Part shown: positions 6,503 through 14,204 of the stretch, piece by piece | Position numbering within the stretch: position 1 is the stretch's first letter | Layout of the letters: each line of letters opens with the position of its first letter | Assembly (NCBI GenBank): GCA_934662505.1 | Contig: CAKUKE010000002.1 | Span: 62,001 to 126,000, forward strand | Source: an uncultured Clostridia bacterium | GTDB lineage: Bacteria; Bacillota; Clostridia; Christensenellales; Aristaeellaceae | Reading direction: 5' to 3' | DNA length: 64,000 nucleotides | Position numbers and translations under genes: made by a program | Notes under the pieces: model-generated | The model's database searches: none | The model's input: only the letters and a program-made list of their open reading frames with translations | Told to the model about the DNA's origin: nothing

Positions 6503-8161
6503 TCAGGCCAGACTTTCCTCCGTGGGGTGCACATGCAGCTTGCTGGCTTCCTGCGCACAGGCGGCCACGTTGGTGGCGTGGTCGGCTACGCGCTCCAGAT
6601 TGTTGATGCTTTCCAGAAACACAACGCCGCTCTTGGGCGCGCATTTTTTCTCCTTCAGGCGGTTGATGTGACGGTTCCGCAGTGCTTCTGTCAGTTCGTC
6701 CACCAGCTCTTCCTCCGCTTCCACGGCGCCCATTTCGGCGGTGGACACCTGCCAGTCCTCCAGACCGCGGAGGGCGTTTTTCAGCAGATGCACCACGTGA
6801 CCGCCCAGATCTTCCAGCTCCTCCATGGCCTTGTCGGAAAAACGGGCGTTGCGTTCCTGCCGCTCCTTGGACAGGCTCATCAGGTTCATGGCGTGGTCGC
6901 TGATGCGCTCCAGGTCGTTGACGATGTGGAACAGGTGACCGATCTTGCGGCTTTCGTGCTCGCTGATGTCCAGCGACATGACGCTGACCAGCCCTTCGGT
7001 AATGGCGTCCTCCAGAAAATCGGACAATTCCTCCCGGGCTTCAATGTTCTTTTCTTCTGCGAAATCCAGCGTGCACAGTACGTGCAGCGCCAGCTGGAAG
7101 TGTTCAATGGCGTTTTCGCCCATGCGGCAGATTTCCTTGTACAGCTGCTCGGCGGCGATGGCGGGCGTTTTGAGCAGACGCTCGTCATAAAAGTGGAGCT
7201 TCAATTCGTTGTCTGCTGTTGCTTTGCCCTCGGGCACCAGCACCGTTGCCAGCCTGATGATGAGGTCGGCGACCGGCATGACTACGATGGCGGTCACGAC
7301 ATTGATGGAAATGTGCATGAAGGAGATGCACAGTTTGGGGTTGCCCGGCACCAGCGTTTCTGCCCAGCGGGTCAGGGGCAGGAAGGCGGACAGGGTGAGG
7401 AACAGTACGACCTTTACCAGCGAAAACAGCAGGTTGGACACGGCGGCGCGCTTGGCGTCGGCACGGGTTCCCGCCATGGCCAGCAGGCAGGGAACGCAGG
7501 AGCCTACATTGGCGCCCAGCAGCAAGTAAAACGCACCTTCGGTGGTGATCAGACCGCTGATGGACAGGGTCTGAAGAATACCGACGGATACGGAGGAGGA
7601 CTGCAGCAAAGCGGTGATGAGCATGCCCACCATCACGCCCAGAAAGGGGTTGGTGACGGTCTGCATGACGGAGATGAAAAGCGCGTTTTCCCGCAGGGGC
7701 TCCATGGCGTTGCTCATCATGGTCATGCCGATGAACAGAATGCCGAGCCCCGTGAACACATAGCCGGTCTGGCGGACGGTTTCCCGCCGGCCGAAGCAGA
7801 GCGTCAGCGTCATGCCCAGCAGGGCAAACAGGGCGCCCGGGTCAAAGGGAATGGACAGAAGCAGGGAGGTGACCGTGGTGCCGATGTTGGCGCCGATGGT
7901 GACGCCGATGGACTGGGACAGGGTGAGCAGCTGAGCGTTGACAAAACCCACCACCATGACGGTCGTAGCGCCGGAGGACTGGATGATGGCCGTCACGCAA
8001 AGGCCCGTCAGCATGGCGATGAAGCGGTTGCTGGTCATGGCTGAAAGGAAGTGCTTCAGCTTCGGGCCGGCGGCATGCTCCAGACCGTCGCCCATCAGAC
8101 GCATGCCAAAGAGAAACAGTCCCAGTCCGCCAAACAGGGAAATGATCAGATCAATGCTCAA
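6503..8161 (-). CDS. Na+/phosphate cotransporter family protein with PhoU-like C-terminal domain
   Basis: 552 aa. The N-terminal part (residues 1-310) holds two inverted Na/Pi-cotransporter repeats, each with the QSS motif (TAIIQSSGATTVMVVGF and TALLQSSSVSVGILQTL), spread over 8 or so membrane helices. The C-terminal 210 residues form a PhoU-like helical bundle (two E-x3-D-x-x-ERISDH-type helices: NDLERISDHAMNL, NNLERVADHATNV). It takes up phosphate with sodium; the PhoU part probably regulates transport. The start is TTG at 8161, chosen because GGGAGG precedes it at the right distance and MSIDLII begins the family. Confidence 0.88.
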   Translation of the reverse strand: MSIDLIISLFGGLGLFLFGMRLMGDGLEHAAGPKLKHFLSAMTSNRFIAMLTGLCVTAIIQSSGATTVMVVGFVNAQLLTLSQSIGVTIGANIGTTVTSLLLSIPFDPGALFALLGMTLTLCFGRRETVRQTGYVFTGLGILFIGMTMMSNAMEPLRENALFISVMQTVTNPFLGVMVGMLITALLQSSSVSVGILQTLSISGLITTEGAFYLLLGANVGSCVPCLLAMAGTRADAKRAAVSNLLFSLVKVVLFLTLSAFLPLTRWAETLVPGNPKLCISFMHISINVVTAIVVMPVADLIIRLATVLVPEGKATADNELKLHFYDERLLKTPAIAAEQLYKEICRMGENAIEHFQLALHVLCTLDFAEEKNIEAREELSDFLEDAITEGLVSVMSLDISEHESRKIGHLFHIVNDLERISDHAMNLMSLSKERQERNARFSDKAMEELEDLGGHVVHLLKNALRGLEDWQVSTAEMGAVEAEEELVDELTEALRNRHINRLKEKKCAPKSGVVFLESINNLERVADHATNVAACAQEASKLHVHPTEESLA

Positions 8162-8242
8162 GGTGTACCTCCCGTACCGCGCTCATCGGCGCGTGACTTT
8201 TGTATGAAACGGCCTGTGCCGGCCGACAGTCGCACCGAATGT

Positions 8243-9736
8243 TTAGAAATGACGCTGCTGTCCTGCAATCGTTCGGCCGTACCGTTTTTTCCGGCGCGGC
8301 GCTCTGGCGGGAACATAGGTGGGAAATGCAGAGAACGGCGGGGTCTGCACACAGCCCTCGCCCGGGCGCAGCGCACAGAACAGATCACCCGTCATGCGCT
8401 GATATACGGAGGGTGCGCCGCCCGGCTCGCGGCTGTGCAGGTGATGCGGCGCGGCGAAGGCCAGCGCTACCGCCTGCAGGAACGCTCTTGCACCATGGCG
8501 CGCGACCAGACGGCGTACCCGGAGGGCATATCCCTCCATGACGGTCTGAGGCAGCGCTGCTTCTCCTGTGGCGCCAAGCAGACTGCGCTCGGTAGCACGG
8601 GACAGGCGCAGCACTGCCGCGTCGGTGTGGTCGCCCAGAAAGTCCGCCATCCGCTCCGGCAGAAAACGGCTGATGGAGGAAGCAAAAAGAGATAAAAGCT
8701 CGGTTTCACCCTGCTCTCGCAGTACCCGCAGCAGGGCGATGACAAACATCAGCGTAGCGCGGGTATCCGTCAGGGTATGGGTAAAGGAAAGGACGGCGGG
8801 AAAGGCCGCGCATCCGTCGGCTTCGCCGTAGCAGGCGGCGCGCAGTGCATCCGTCATGGTCAGCGTGTAGCAGCGGCCGATGTGCCACCGCGCCCCCACC
8901 CGGGGGGTCAGATCGTCGGAGCCGATCAGGTTGTAGACGGGGCAGGCTGCCAGCGCGTTCAGGCAGGGCAGATAGGTGACCGTGGGGGAGGCAAAACCAT
9001 AGCCCACTACGTGCTGAGGCAGTACTCCTGCCTGCAGCAGATGCCAGGCAAAAATCTCCATGACGGCCGCGCCCTGCGAGTGTCCCGCCATCCAGATACG
9101 GAAGGGGCTTTCCGGGCGGGTGCAGGCCATCAGAATGTCCGCCAGCGTCAATTCTTCCAGCCCCATCGCCTGCGCCGCGGAGGGAAAACGGATTTCCGCG
9201 CAGGCATCTTCAAAGGATTCGGCCAGCTGCAGAAAGCCCTGATGCATGTCGTCCTGACGCTGCACCCGCAGGTTGCTCACCCAGTCGGAAAGCAGCCGCC
9301 GGGTGCCCATAAAGCCGATGGCGACGATGCAATGGGCACCTTCCTGACGCAGCATGACGACGGCCTTGCACGCGTCACCGTTTTCCCGCTGACGGAGCGC
9401 GCCGCGCACCTGCGCGATGGGGTCGGCACGGTGCCCGCGATGACGGGCGAGACGGTGCATCCATTCGCTGACCGTGTTCCGAAGACGGCTTCCCTCGGAC
9501 TGATTGAGCCGTTGACCGGTCATGAGGGCATGATCCAGCTGATAGCTGAAGTCCTGCCAGCCCGCCTGCTGCCAGGGCGTGACGTCCAGGTCATAGGCGG
9601 TGGCGGCCAATTCCAGCGAAAGCCGGGCGGCCTCCTGACGAAAAGGCGCGGTGTGCGGCGATGCGGCGGAAAGTGAAAAAGCGAGCGCGTCCGTGTTCTC
9701 CAGCGCGCAGCCCGTCCAGCGTCCCGGCGTTTGCAT
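8243..9736 (-). CDS. lipase class 3-like alpha/beta hydrolase
   Basis: 497 aa without a signal peptide. The nucleophile elbow GHSQGAA places the catalytic Ser at residue 220, and the surroundings (GFMGTRRLLSDWVSN for the oxyanion strand; YGFASPTV and NLIGSDDLTPRV, an Asp; a His in FTHTLTD) follow the class 3 lipase/DUF2974 layout. The last 200 residues are helical and unrecognised. The substrate is unknown. ATG 9736 is chosen because GGAGGGGG precedes it; in-frame codons further up overlap the promoter. An AT-rich inverted repeat covers its promoter. Confidence 0.7.
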   Translation of the reverse strand: MQTPGRWTGCALENTDALAFSLSAASPHTAPFRQEAARLSLELAATAYDLDVTPWQQAGWQDFSYQLDHALMTGQRLNQSEGSRLRNTVSEWMHRLARHRGHRADPIAQVRGALRQRENGDACKAVVMLRQEGAHCIVAIGFMGTRRLLSDWVSNLRVQRQDDMHQGFLQLAESFEDACAEIRFPSAAQAMGLEELTLADILMACTRPESPFRIWMAGHSQGAAVMEIFAWHLLQAGVLPQHVVGYGFASPTVTYLPCLNALAACPVYNLIGSDDLTPRVGARWHIGRCYTLTMTDALRAACYGEADGCAAFPAVLSFTHTLTDTRATLMFVIALLRVLREQGETELLSLFASSISRFLPERMADFLGDHTDAAVLRLSRATERSLLGATGEAALPQTVMEGYALRVRRLVARHGARAFLQAVALAFAAPHHLHSREPGGAPSVYQRMTGDLFCALRPGEGCVQTPPFSAFPTYVPARAPRRKKRYGRTIAGQQRHF

Positions 9737-9752
9737 ACGTCCCCCTCCGTTC

Positions 9753-9774
9753 ATAAATAAACATACATATTTAT
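9753..9774. repeat. AT-rich inverted repeat at the lipase promoter
   Basis: ATAAATA (9753-9759) and TATTTAT (9768-9774) form a 7-8-7 inverted repeat overlapping the -10 and predicted transcript start of the lipase-like gene. Its place would suit a repressor site. Confidence 0.4.
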
Positions 9775-9801
9775 TATAGCATATTCGTGACAAAAGGACA
9801 A
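9773..9801 (-). promoter_or_regulatory. sigma-A promoter of the lipase-like gene
   Basis: On the minus strand: TTGTCC (9801-9796), 17-nt spacer, TATAAT (9778-9773). The ATG lies 36 nt downstream. Confidence 0.65.
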
Positions 9802-9868
9802 TAGAAATGCCGATGTTTGCCGTATGTTGACAGACAAAAACCGAATTGTAACATAAATGTCATGGATG

Positions 9869-9897
9869 TTTACATTTTACGATATATGTGGTATGAT
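9869..9897 (+). promoter_or_regulatory. sigma-A promoter of the peptidoglycan-binding protein gene
   Basis: TTTACA (9869-9874), 17 nt, TATGAT (9892-9897). A second candidate, TTGACA (9827-9832) with TAACAT (9849-9854) at 16 nt, lies just upstream, so the gene may have tandem promoters. Confidence 0.6.
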
Positions 9898-9956
9898 TTA
9901 CCCGTCATGGGTCAAGGACGCTTGGGACGTTTACGCCCGGGGAGGAAATGGTGGAT

Positions 9957-12362
9957 ATGAAACGAACCCGCCTGATTTGCTTTATTCTGGCTGCGATGAT
10001 GCTGCTTTCATCCGTTGCTTTTGCCGAAGGGTATGCCAAGCTGCAGCGCGGCGACCGGGGCACCCGGGTGCAGGAATTGCAGACCATGCTGTCCTGGCTG
10101 GGCTATTCGGTCACCGTGGATGGCAAATATGGCCCGGCAACGGAACAGGCGGTACGTGCTTTTCAGAAAAATCAGGGATTGCAGCAGGATGGCGTGGCGG
10201 GGAATCAGACCCTCGGTCGGCTGTACGCGCTGACGGGGTCGACTGCAACGGCTCCTGCCGTGACAGCGACGCCGGGCGGGACGACGGCGCCGGGCGGACA
10301 GTACCAGTGGTCGGGCAAGCTGAAGCGGGGCGACAGCGGCACGGGCGTGACCCAGCTGCAGGCAGCCCTTGCAAGGCTGGGCTACACGGTCGTCGCGGAT
10401 GGCAAATTCGGCTGGGCGACGGAGACGGCGCTTCGGTCTTTTCAGCGCGCGCAGGGGCTGTCGGTGGACGGCGTGGCAGGCGCGAATACCTTTGCAAAAA
10501 TCAACCAGCTGCTGGGCGGTACGGGCACGGTGACCGCAACGCCTGCGCCCACGGCTTCTTTCCCCACGGCCACCCCTTCCGGCGGTACCGCCGTTTATGT
10601 CAAATTGCAGCGGGGGGACGTCGGACAGGAGGTATCCCGGCTGCAGGCCGCGCTGCGCAGTCTGGGCTATGATATTACCGTAGACGGAAAATACGGCTAT
10701 GCGACCCAACAGGCGGTCAAGGCCTTTCAGCGTACGCAGAAATTATCGGTAGACGGTGTGGCGGGCGCGCAGACGCAGGGGCGGCTGTATCAAATCACAA
10801 ACGGCGGCACCGTCACGGCCACGCCTGCCCCCACCTCGGCGGCGGGAAAAGGCACGCTTGCACGGGTCAATACGGGCGGCGCGCGGCTGAGCCTGATGAG
10901 CAGCCAGAATGCTGACGGCAGGGTGCTGGATACCATTCCGGATCAGACCTATGTGGTGGTCACCTCCCGCGGCGCGGTGTGGAGCGCGGTGACCTGCGGC
11001 AACCTTTCCGGCTACGTGCAGACGGCGTTCCTGGCCTTTTCCGGGGAAACGCCTGCGGTCACGGCCACGCCGACAGCAACGGCCACGTCCGCGGCGACCA
11101 CCCCGGCTGCCGGCACGGCGGGCAGCGCCCGGGTATCCACCAGCAACGGCGGCTATCTGAACCTGCGCGCTTATGCGTCCGATTCCGCCCGGGTGATCGA
11201 TAAAATTGACAATGGCACGACCCTGACCCTCCTTGCATACGGCGACGTGTGGAGTCAGGTGGTTTACAATGGAAAGACCGGTTATGTGATGACCCGTTTC
11301 CTGCAGATCGTTCAGACGACCGCAACGCCGGGCGCGGCGACGGCGACTCCGTCCCCTGCGGCCAGCCCGACCCCTTCCTACGATACGAAGGTGTTCACCC
11401 GTACCCTCCGTTCGGGCGCGAAGGGCAACGATGTGACCCTGCTTCAGCAGCGTCTGGCCGCGCTGAATTATCTGACCACCCAGCAGGTAAGCGGCACGTA
11501 CAACGTGGCTACGCTGAATGCGGTGAAGGTGTTCCAGCAGATGAACGGTCTGTCGGTGGACGGCGTGGCCGGAAAAAACACGTTTGAAAAGCTGTTTTCT
11601 TCTTCGGCGCTGCGCTATACCAGCGACATGGCTTCCTACAGCAATCTGCACATTTATTATCAGAGCGCCGACCCGGATCTGGTGGATGATATTGAACGGA
11701 TGCAGACCCGCCTGAAGGAGCTGGGATATACCGTCAGCGTGACGGGCAAATTTGACGAGAACACCTATATGGCCGTGCTGGCCTTCCAGCTGCGCAACGA
11801 TCTTCCCGTTACGGGCGTGGCGACGCCTGCCATGCAGGCGCGTCTGTTTGGCGCCAGCCCCCAGCCTGCTTCCGCGAAAGCGTCGTATGAACTGGAGGAC
11901 GGCGCAGGCTACATGGTGGGGCCGGACAAGAGCAGTGTAAAGCTGCTTCACTGGTATAACGACATCAAGTCCAACCTGAAATCGGGCAACACCCTGCTGG
12001 TGTACGACCCGGACACCCATCTTTCGTGGAATCTGTCGGTGTATGCGCCCGGGCGGCATTGCGACAGCGAGCCGACCACGCTTCGGGATACGCTGATCAT
12101 GTTCCGTTCCTTCGGCAAACCCTCCTGGGACATTCAGATCGTGTACATTTTCCTGCCCAGCGGTCAGTGGACCATGGCCGCCATGCATAACCATCCCCAT
12201 CTGACGGGCGGCATATCTGCCAACGGGTTTGACGGGCATCTGTGCGTCCATTTCCTGCGGGATATGGACGAGTGCAGGAAGAACGACCCGGATTACGGTG
12301 TGAACAATCAGAATGCCCTGCGTGAAGCCTGGAAAAAGCTGACGGGCATCACGGTGAACTGA
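9957..12362 (+). CDS. secreted protein with five peptidoglycan-binding and two SH3-type domains
   Basis: About 800 aa. Signal peptide (MKRTRLICFILAAMMLLSSVAFA), then PG_binding_1 repeats near residues 27-85, 118-180 and 213-275 (each with GxRGxxVxxLQxxLxxLGY and DGxxGxxTxxAVxxFQ), two SH3-type repeats near 300-360 and 390-450, two more PG_binding_1 repeats near 480-545 and 575-630, and a C-terminal domain of 150 residues. That last domain has HCDSEPTT, HNHPH, NGFDGHLCVHF, a His/Cys-rich set seen in Clostridia envelope proteins; I cannot name its activity. Linkers are TATPAPT-rich. ATG 9948 is an alternative, but its spacing from GGAGG is only 2 nt. It has its own promoter and terminator. Confidence 0.85.
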   Translation: MKRTRLICFILAAMMLLSSVAFAEGYAKLQRGDRGTRVQELQTMLSWLGYSVTVDGKYGPATEQAVRAFQKNQGLQQDGVAGNQTLGRLYALTGSTATAPAVTATPGGTTAPGGQYQWSGKLKRGDSGTGVTQLQAALARLGYTVVADGKFGWATETALRSFQRAQGLSVDGVAGANTFAKINQLLGGTGTVTATPAPTASFPTATPSGGTAVYVKLQRGDVGQEVSRLQAALRSLGYDITVDGKYGYATQQAVKAFQRTQKLSVDGVAGAQTQGRLYQITNGGTVTATPAPTSAAGKGTLARVNTGGARLSLMSSQNADGRVLDTIPDQTYVVVTSRGAVWSAVTCGNLSGYVQTAFLAFSGETPAVTATPTATATSAATTPAAGTAGSARVSTSNGGYLNLRAYASDSARVIDKIDNGTTLTLLAYGDVWSQVVYNGKTGYVMTRFLQIVQTTATPGAATATPSPAASPTPSYDTKVFTRTLRSGAKGNDVTLLQQRLAALNYLTTQQVSGTYNVATLNAVKVFQQMNGLSVDGVAGKNTFEKLFSSSALRYTSDMASYSNLHIYYQSADPDLVDDIERMQTRLKELGYTVSVTGKFDENTYMAVLAFQLRNDLPVTGVATPAMQARLFGASPQPASAKASYELEDGAGYMVGPDKSSVKLLHWYNDIKSNLKSGNTLLVYDPDTHLSWNLSVYAPGRHCDSEPTTLRDTLIMFRSFGKPSWDIQIVYIFLPSGQWTMAAMHNHPHLTGGISANGFDGHLCVHFLRDMDECRKNDPDYGVNNQNALREAWKKLTGITVN

Positions 12363-12375
12363 AACGTTGACTGCA

Positions 12376-12408
12376 CAAAAAAAGACCGGTTGACGCCGGT
12401 CTTTTTTT
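12376..12408 (+). terminator. terminator of the PG-binding gene
   Basis: AAAAAAAGACCGG (stem) ttgacg CCGGTCTTTTTTT, immediately after the stop at 12362. The A run makes it usable in both directions. Confidence 0.88.
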
Positions 12409-12450
12409 CACGGTGCAGCTGTGCGGGTGCGAGACTTGTTTGCGAAAAGA

Positions 12451-12738
12451 TAGAGGTGTCTCCTTCGGTGCTTCGGCGTGGGGGATGTGCCTGTGAAGAC
12501 AGGGAAGGGTACATAAAGAAGGACGGTGCAAACCCGGTTTTCGACCCGGCGCTTCCATGCATATCGACAGATGATTCTGAAACGTGCATATACGTGCCGC
12601 CACAGAGCGAGGACTGCAGGCAGACCTGTCAAGCACGGATGTGGCAAAGATTGAACAGGGGAGGGGTATAAGGACGCTGACACTGCATGCTGTGGTTCCG
12701 TCAGGTACGGCTGCGCACGGCGCCGTCCGTGCTTTTTT
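12451..12738 (+). ncRNA. possible orphan cobalamin-riboswitch-like RNA
   Basis: Several sequence marks of the cobalamin (AdoCbl) riboswitch appear in the right order: AGGTG at 12454-12458 and an adjoining hairpin, AGGGAA (12501-12506), CGGTGCAAACCCG (12524-12536, the GGTGnAAnnCC core with its own stem), CCGCCAC (12597-12603, compare CCCGCCACTGT), and CAGG-cag-ACCTGTC (12617-12630, compare CAGGAGACCTGCC). Distances differ from the standard, with 18 nt instead of a few between the first two core motifs, so it may be degenerate or another RNA class. A terminator hairpin follows, then no plus-strand gene, so if real it would be an orphan regulatory RNA. Confidence 0.33.
12715..12738 (+). terminator. 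terminator in the gene-free stretch
   Basis: GCACGG-CGCCGT-CCGTGC followed by TTTTTT. A 6-bp GC-rich stem plus T tract with no gene just upstream, implying a noncoding transcript on the plus strand. Confidence 0.65.
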
Positions 12739-12900
12739 GCATGCTGATGGGGAGCGAAATTTGGGGGCACCTGCGCCGGAGGGGGCTGCACGGTCAAGCG
12801 GATATTGTTCGTCTCTATAGGGGCTGCACAGGATAATCTCCTTCGTCCTTTAAAATTCAAAGGGGACGTCGCAGGGCTCCTCTTTTTATCCGGGGCGTAC

Positions 12901-12967
12901 GCCACAGCATCGATCGGAGCAAAACGGACGTATACTGAAGGCCCCCTCGGGGGAGCGATGCTGTCGC
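12901..12967. repeat. large inverted repeat with internal hairpin
   Basis: GCCACAGCATCG (12901-12912) pairs with CGATGCTGTCGC (12956-12967) at 11 of 12 positions, and the interior carries a C5/G5 hairpin (12942-12953). The shape is that of a folded RNA domain. It has no obvious T tract and no assigned function. Confidence 0.5.
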
Positions 12968-13110
12968 AGCACCGGTTTCGGTAAAAAAACGGCCGTCTTT
13001 TCCGATGAATTCTGCCTGCGACCGTTTGTTGCCCGTCCGGTGCGCTGGAAGGGCGTATGATGCGGCGGCTGCCCGTGCATCAATGACCCGGGGAGAGGAC
13101 TTCGGTATAC

Positions 13111-13141
13111 AAAAATCCCGAAGCCATATCGGCTTCGGGAT
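13111..13141 (-). terminator. terminator of the rplM-rpsI operon
   Basis: Minus strand: ATCCCGAAGCC, loop, GGCTTCGGGAT then TTTTT. It lies 19 nt after the rpsI stop. Confidence 0.9.
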
Positions 13142-13159
13142 GCAGGAACAATGGATTGC

Positions 13160-13543
13160 TCAGCGCTTGCTGAACTGAGGCGCACGACGAGCGGCCTTGA
13201 GACCGTACTTCTTGCGCTCCTTCATACGAGGATCGCGGGTGAGAAAACCGGCCTTTTTCAGTTCGCCGCGCAGCTCGGGGTTGGCCTTGCACAGGGCACG
13301 GCTGATGCCGTGACGGATCGCACCGGCCTGGCCGGTCAGACCGCCGCCATGCACGTTGACCATTACATCAAAGGAATTGACGTTGGTCAGGGTGAGGGGC
13401 TGACGCACGGACATTTTCAGGGTTTCGAGACCAAAGTAGTCATCCAGTTCGCGCTGGTTAACCACAATTTTGCCATCGCCGGGCACCAGGCGGACGCGGG
13501 CGACCGCCGACTTACGGCGACCAACGGCATTAATGTCAGACAT
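13160..13543 (-). CDS. rpsI: 30S ribosomal protein S9
   Basis: 127 aa, full family length. Visible signatures: GRRKSAVARVRLVPG at the N terminus, the central GGGLTGQAGAIRHGISRAL, and the C-terminal RRAPQFSKR whose tail contacts P-site tRNA. It lies 23 nt downstream of rplM in the universal L13-S9 operon. The ATG at 13543 is preceded by GGAGAAAC. Confidence 0.97.
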   Translation of the reverse strand: MSDINAVGRRKSAVARVRLVPGDGKIVVNQRELDDYFGLETLKMSVRQPLTLTNVNSFDVMVNVHGGGLTGQAGAIRHGISRALCKANPELRGELKKAGFLTRDPRMKERKKYGLKAARRAPQFSKR

Positions 13544-13566
13544 GATTGTTTCTCCTTCCGCGTACC

Positions 13567-14001
13567 TTACTTAATCAGTTCGAGCTTTTCGGGCTGCTGC
13601 GCGGCATGCTCATGCTCGGAGCCGGCATACACACGCAGTTTGGTCGCCATCTGACGACCCAGAGGACCCTTGGGCAGCATGCCCACGATGGCCTTGCGCA
13701 CCGCGAATTCGGGCTTTTCGTTCATCAGGGTACGATATTTGACTTCCTTCAGGCCGCCGGTGTAGCCGCTGTGATGGTAGTACATCTTCTGCTCCAGCTT
13801 TTTGCCGGTGAGAACGACCTTGGAAGCGTTGACGATGATCACATGATCACCGGTATCCACGTGGGGGGTGTAGATGGGCTTGTTCTTACCGCGCAGGATG
13901 TTGGCAACCTGGCTGGCAAGACGACCAAGCACCATGCCGCTGGCATCAACGACATACCACTTGCGCTCAATATCCTGAGCTTTCGCCATATAGGTATTCA
14001 A
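13567..14001 (-). CDS. rplM: 50S ribosomal protein L13
   Basis: 144 aa beginning LNTYMAKAQDIERKWYVVDA, which matches the normal L13 N terminus (MNTYMAK...). The start is therefore taken as TTG at 14001, supported by GAGGAGG 8 nt before it. An upstream ATG near 14030 would precede that ribosome site and add non-homologous residues. The core GxHVIIVNASKVVLTGKK and KGPLGRQM are conserved. Transcription starts at a consensus promoter 115 nt upstream, leaving a structured leader. Confidence 0.95.
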   Translation of the reverse strand: MNTYMAKAQDIERKWYVVDASGMVLGRLASQVANILRGKNKPIYTPHVDTGDHVIIVNASKVVLTGKKLEQKMYYHHSGYTGGLKEVKYRTLMNEKPEFAVRKAIVGMLPKGPLGRQMATKLRVYAGSEHEHAAQQPEKLELIK

Positions 14002-14060
14002 GTTGGTTTCCTCCTCGAATTCATTCATTCGAAAAAATGACTTTTGTGCAGTCCATGATG

Positions 14061-14118
14061 GTCGCATGTCCTGCGGTCGTACAATAGTCCCGGGGCAAGC
14101 GGAGCCTATTGATGCGAC
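14061..14118 (-). promoter_or_regulatory. structured rplM leader, possible L13 autoregulatory element
   Basis: On the minus strand the leader begins at or near GTCGCAT-CAATAG, which pairs with CTATTG and, farther on, ATGCGAC. This makes 13 bp in two coaxial segments with an 8-14 nt interruption (TACGACCGCAGGAC) on one side. L13 leaders that bind L13 are known in Firmicutes. I can see the fold but cannot confirm the Rfam family. Confidence 0.55.
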
Positions 14119-14122
14119 ATAT

Positions 14123-14151
14123 ATTATATCGCGCGTCCGTGCCGATGTCAA
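14123..14151 (-). promoter_or_regulatory. consensus sigma-A promoter of rplM-rpsI
   Basis: Minus strand: TTGACA (14151-14146), exactly 17 nt, TATAAT (14128-14123). A perfect consensus, as expected for a ribosomal protein operon. Confidence 0.9.
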
Positions 14152-14204
14152 GAAAAAAACAGGACGATTCCGCCACTTTTTTCACCTTTTCAGGCGAAAT
14201 GCGG

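Larger units (their letters stand above)
12409..13110. other. gene-free stretch with structured elements
   Basis: No convincing coding frame on either strand: the open frames here lack ribosome sites and recognisable composition. It holds a riboswitch-like RNA with its own terminator (12451-12738) and a large imperfect inverted repeat (12901-12967). The remainder shows nothing I can name. Confidence 0.55.

Noticed and set aside
6434..8044. A long plus-strand frame opposite the Na/Pi symporter
   Set aside because: The symporter and PhoU motifs are clear on the minus strand; the plus frame is a Gly/Gln/His-rich shadow.
12521..12560. c-di-GMP-I (GEMM) riboswitch reading of the GGTGCAAACC region
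   Set aside because: The second required strand (GACGCAAAGC) is missing; the cobalamin-like reading explains more motifs.
12408..12905. A 165-codon minus-strand frame in the gene-free stretch
   Set aside because: No ribosome site, odd Pro/Arg composition and it crosses two terminators.
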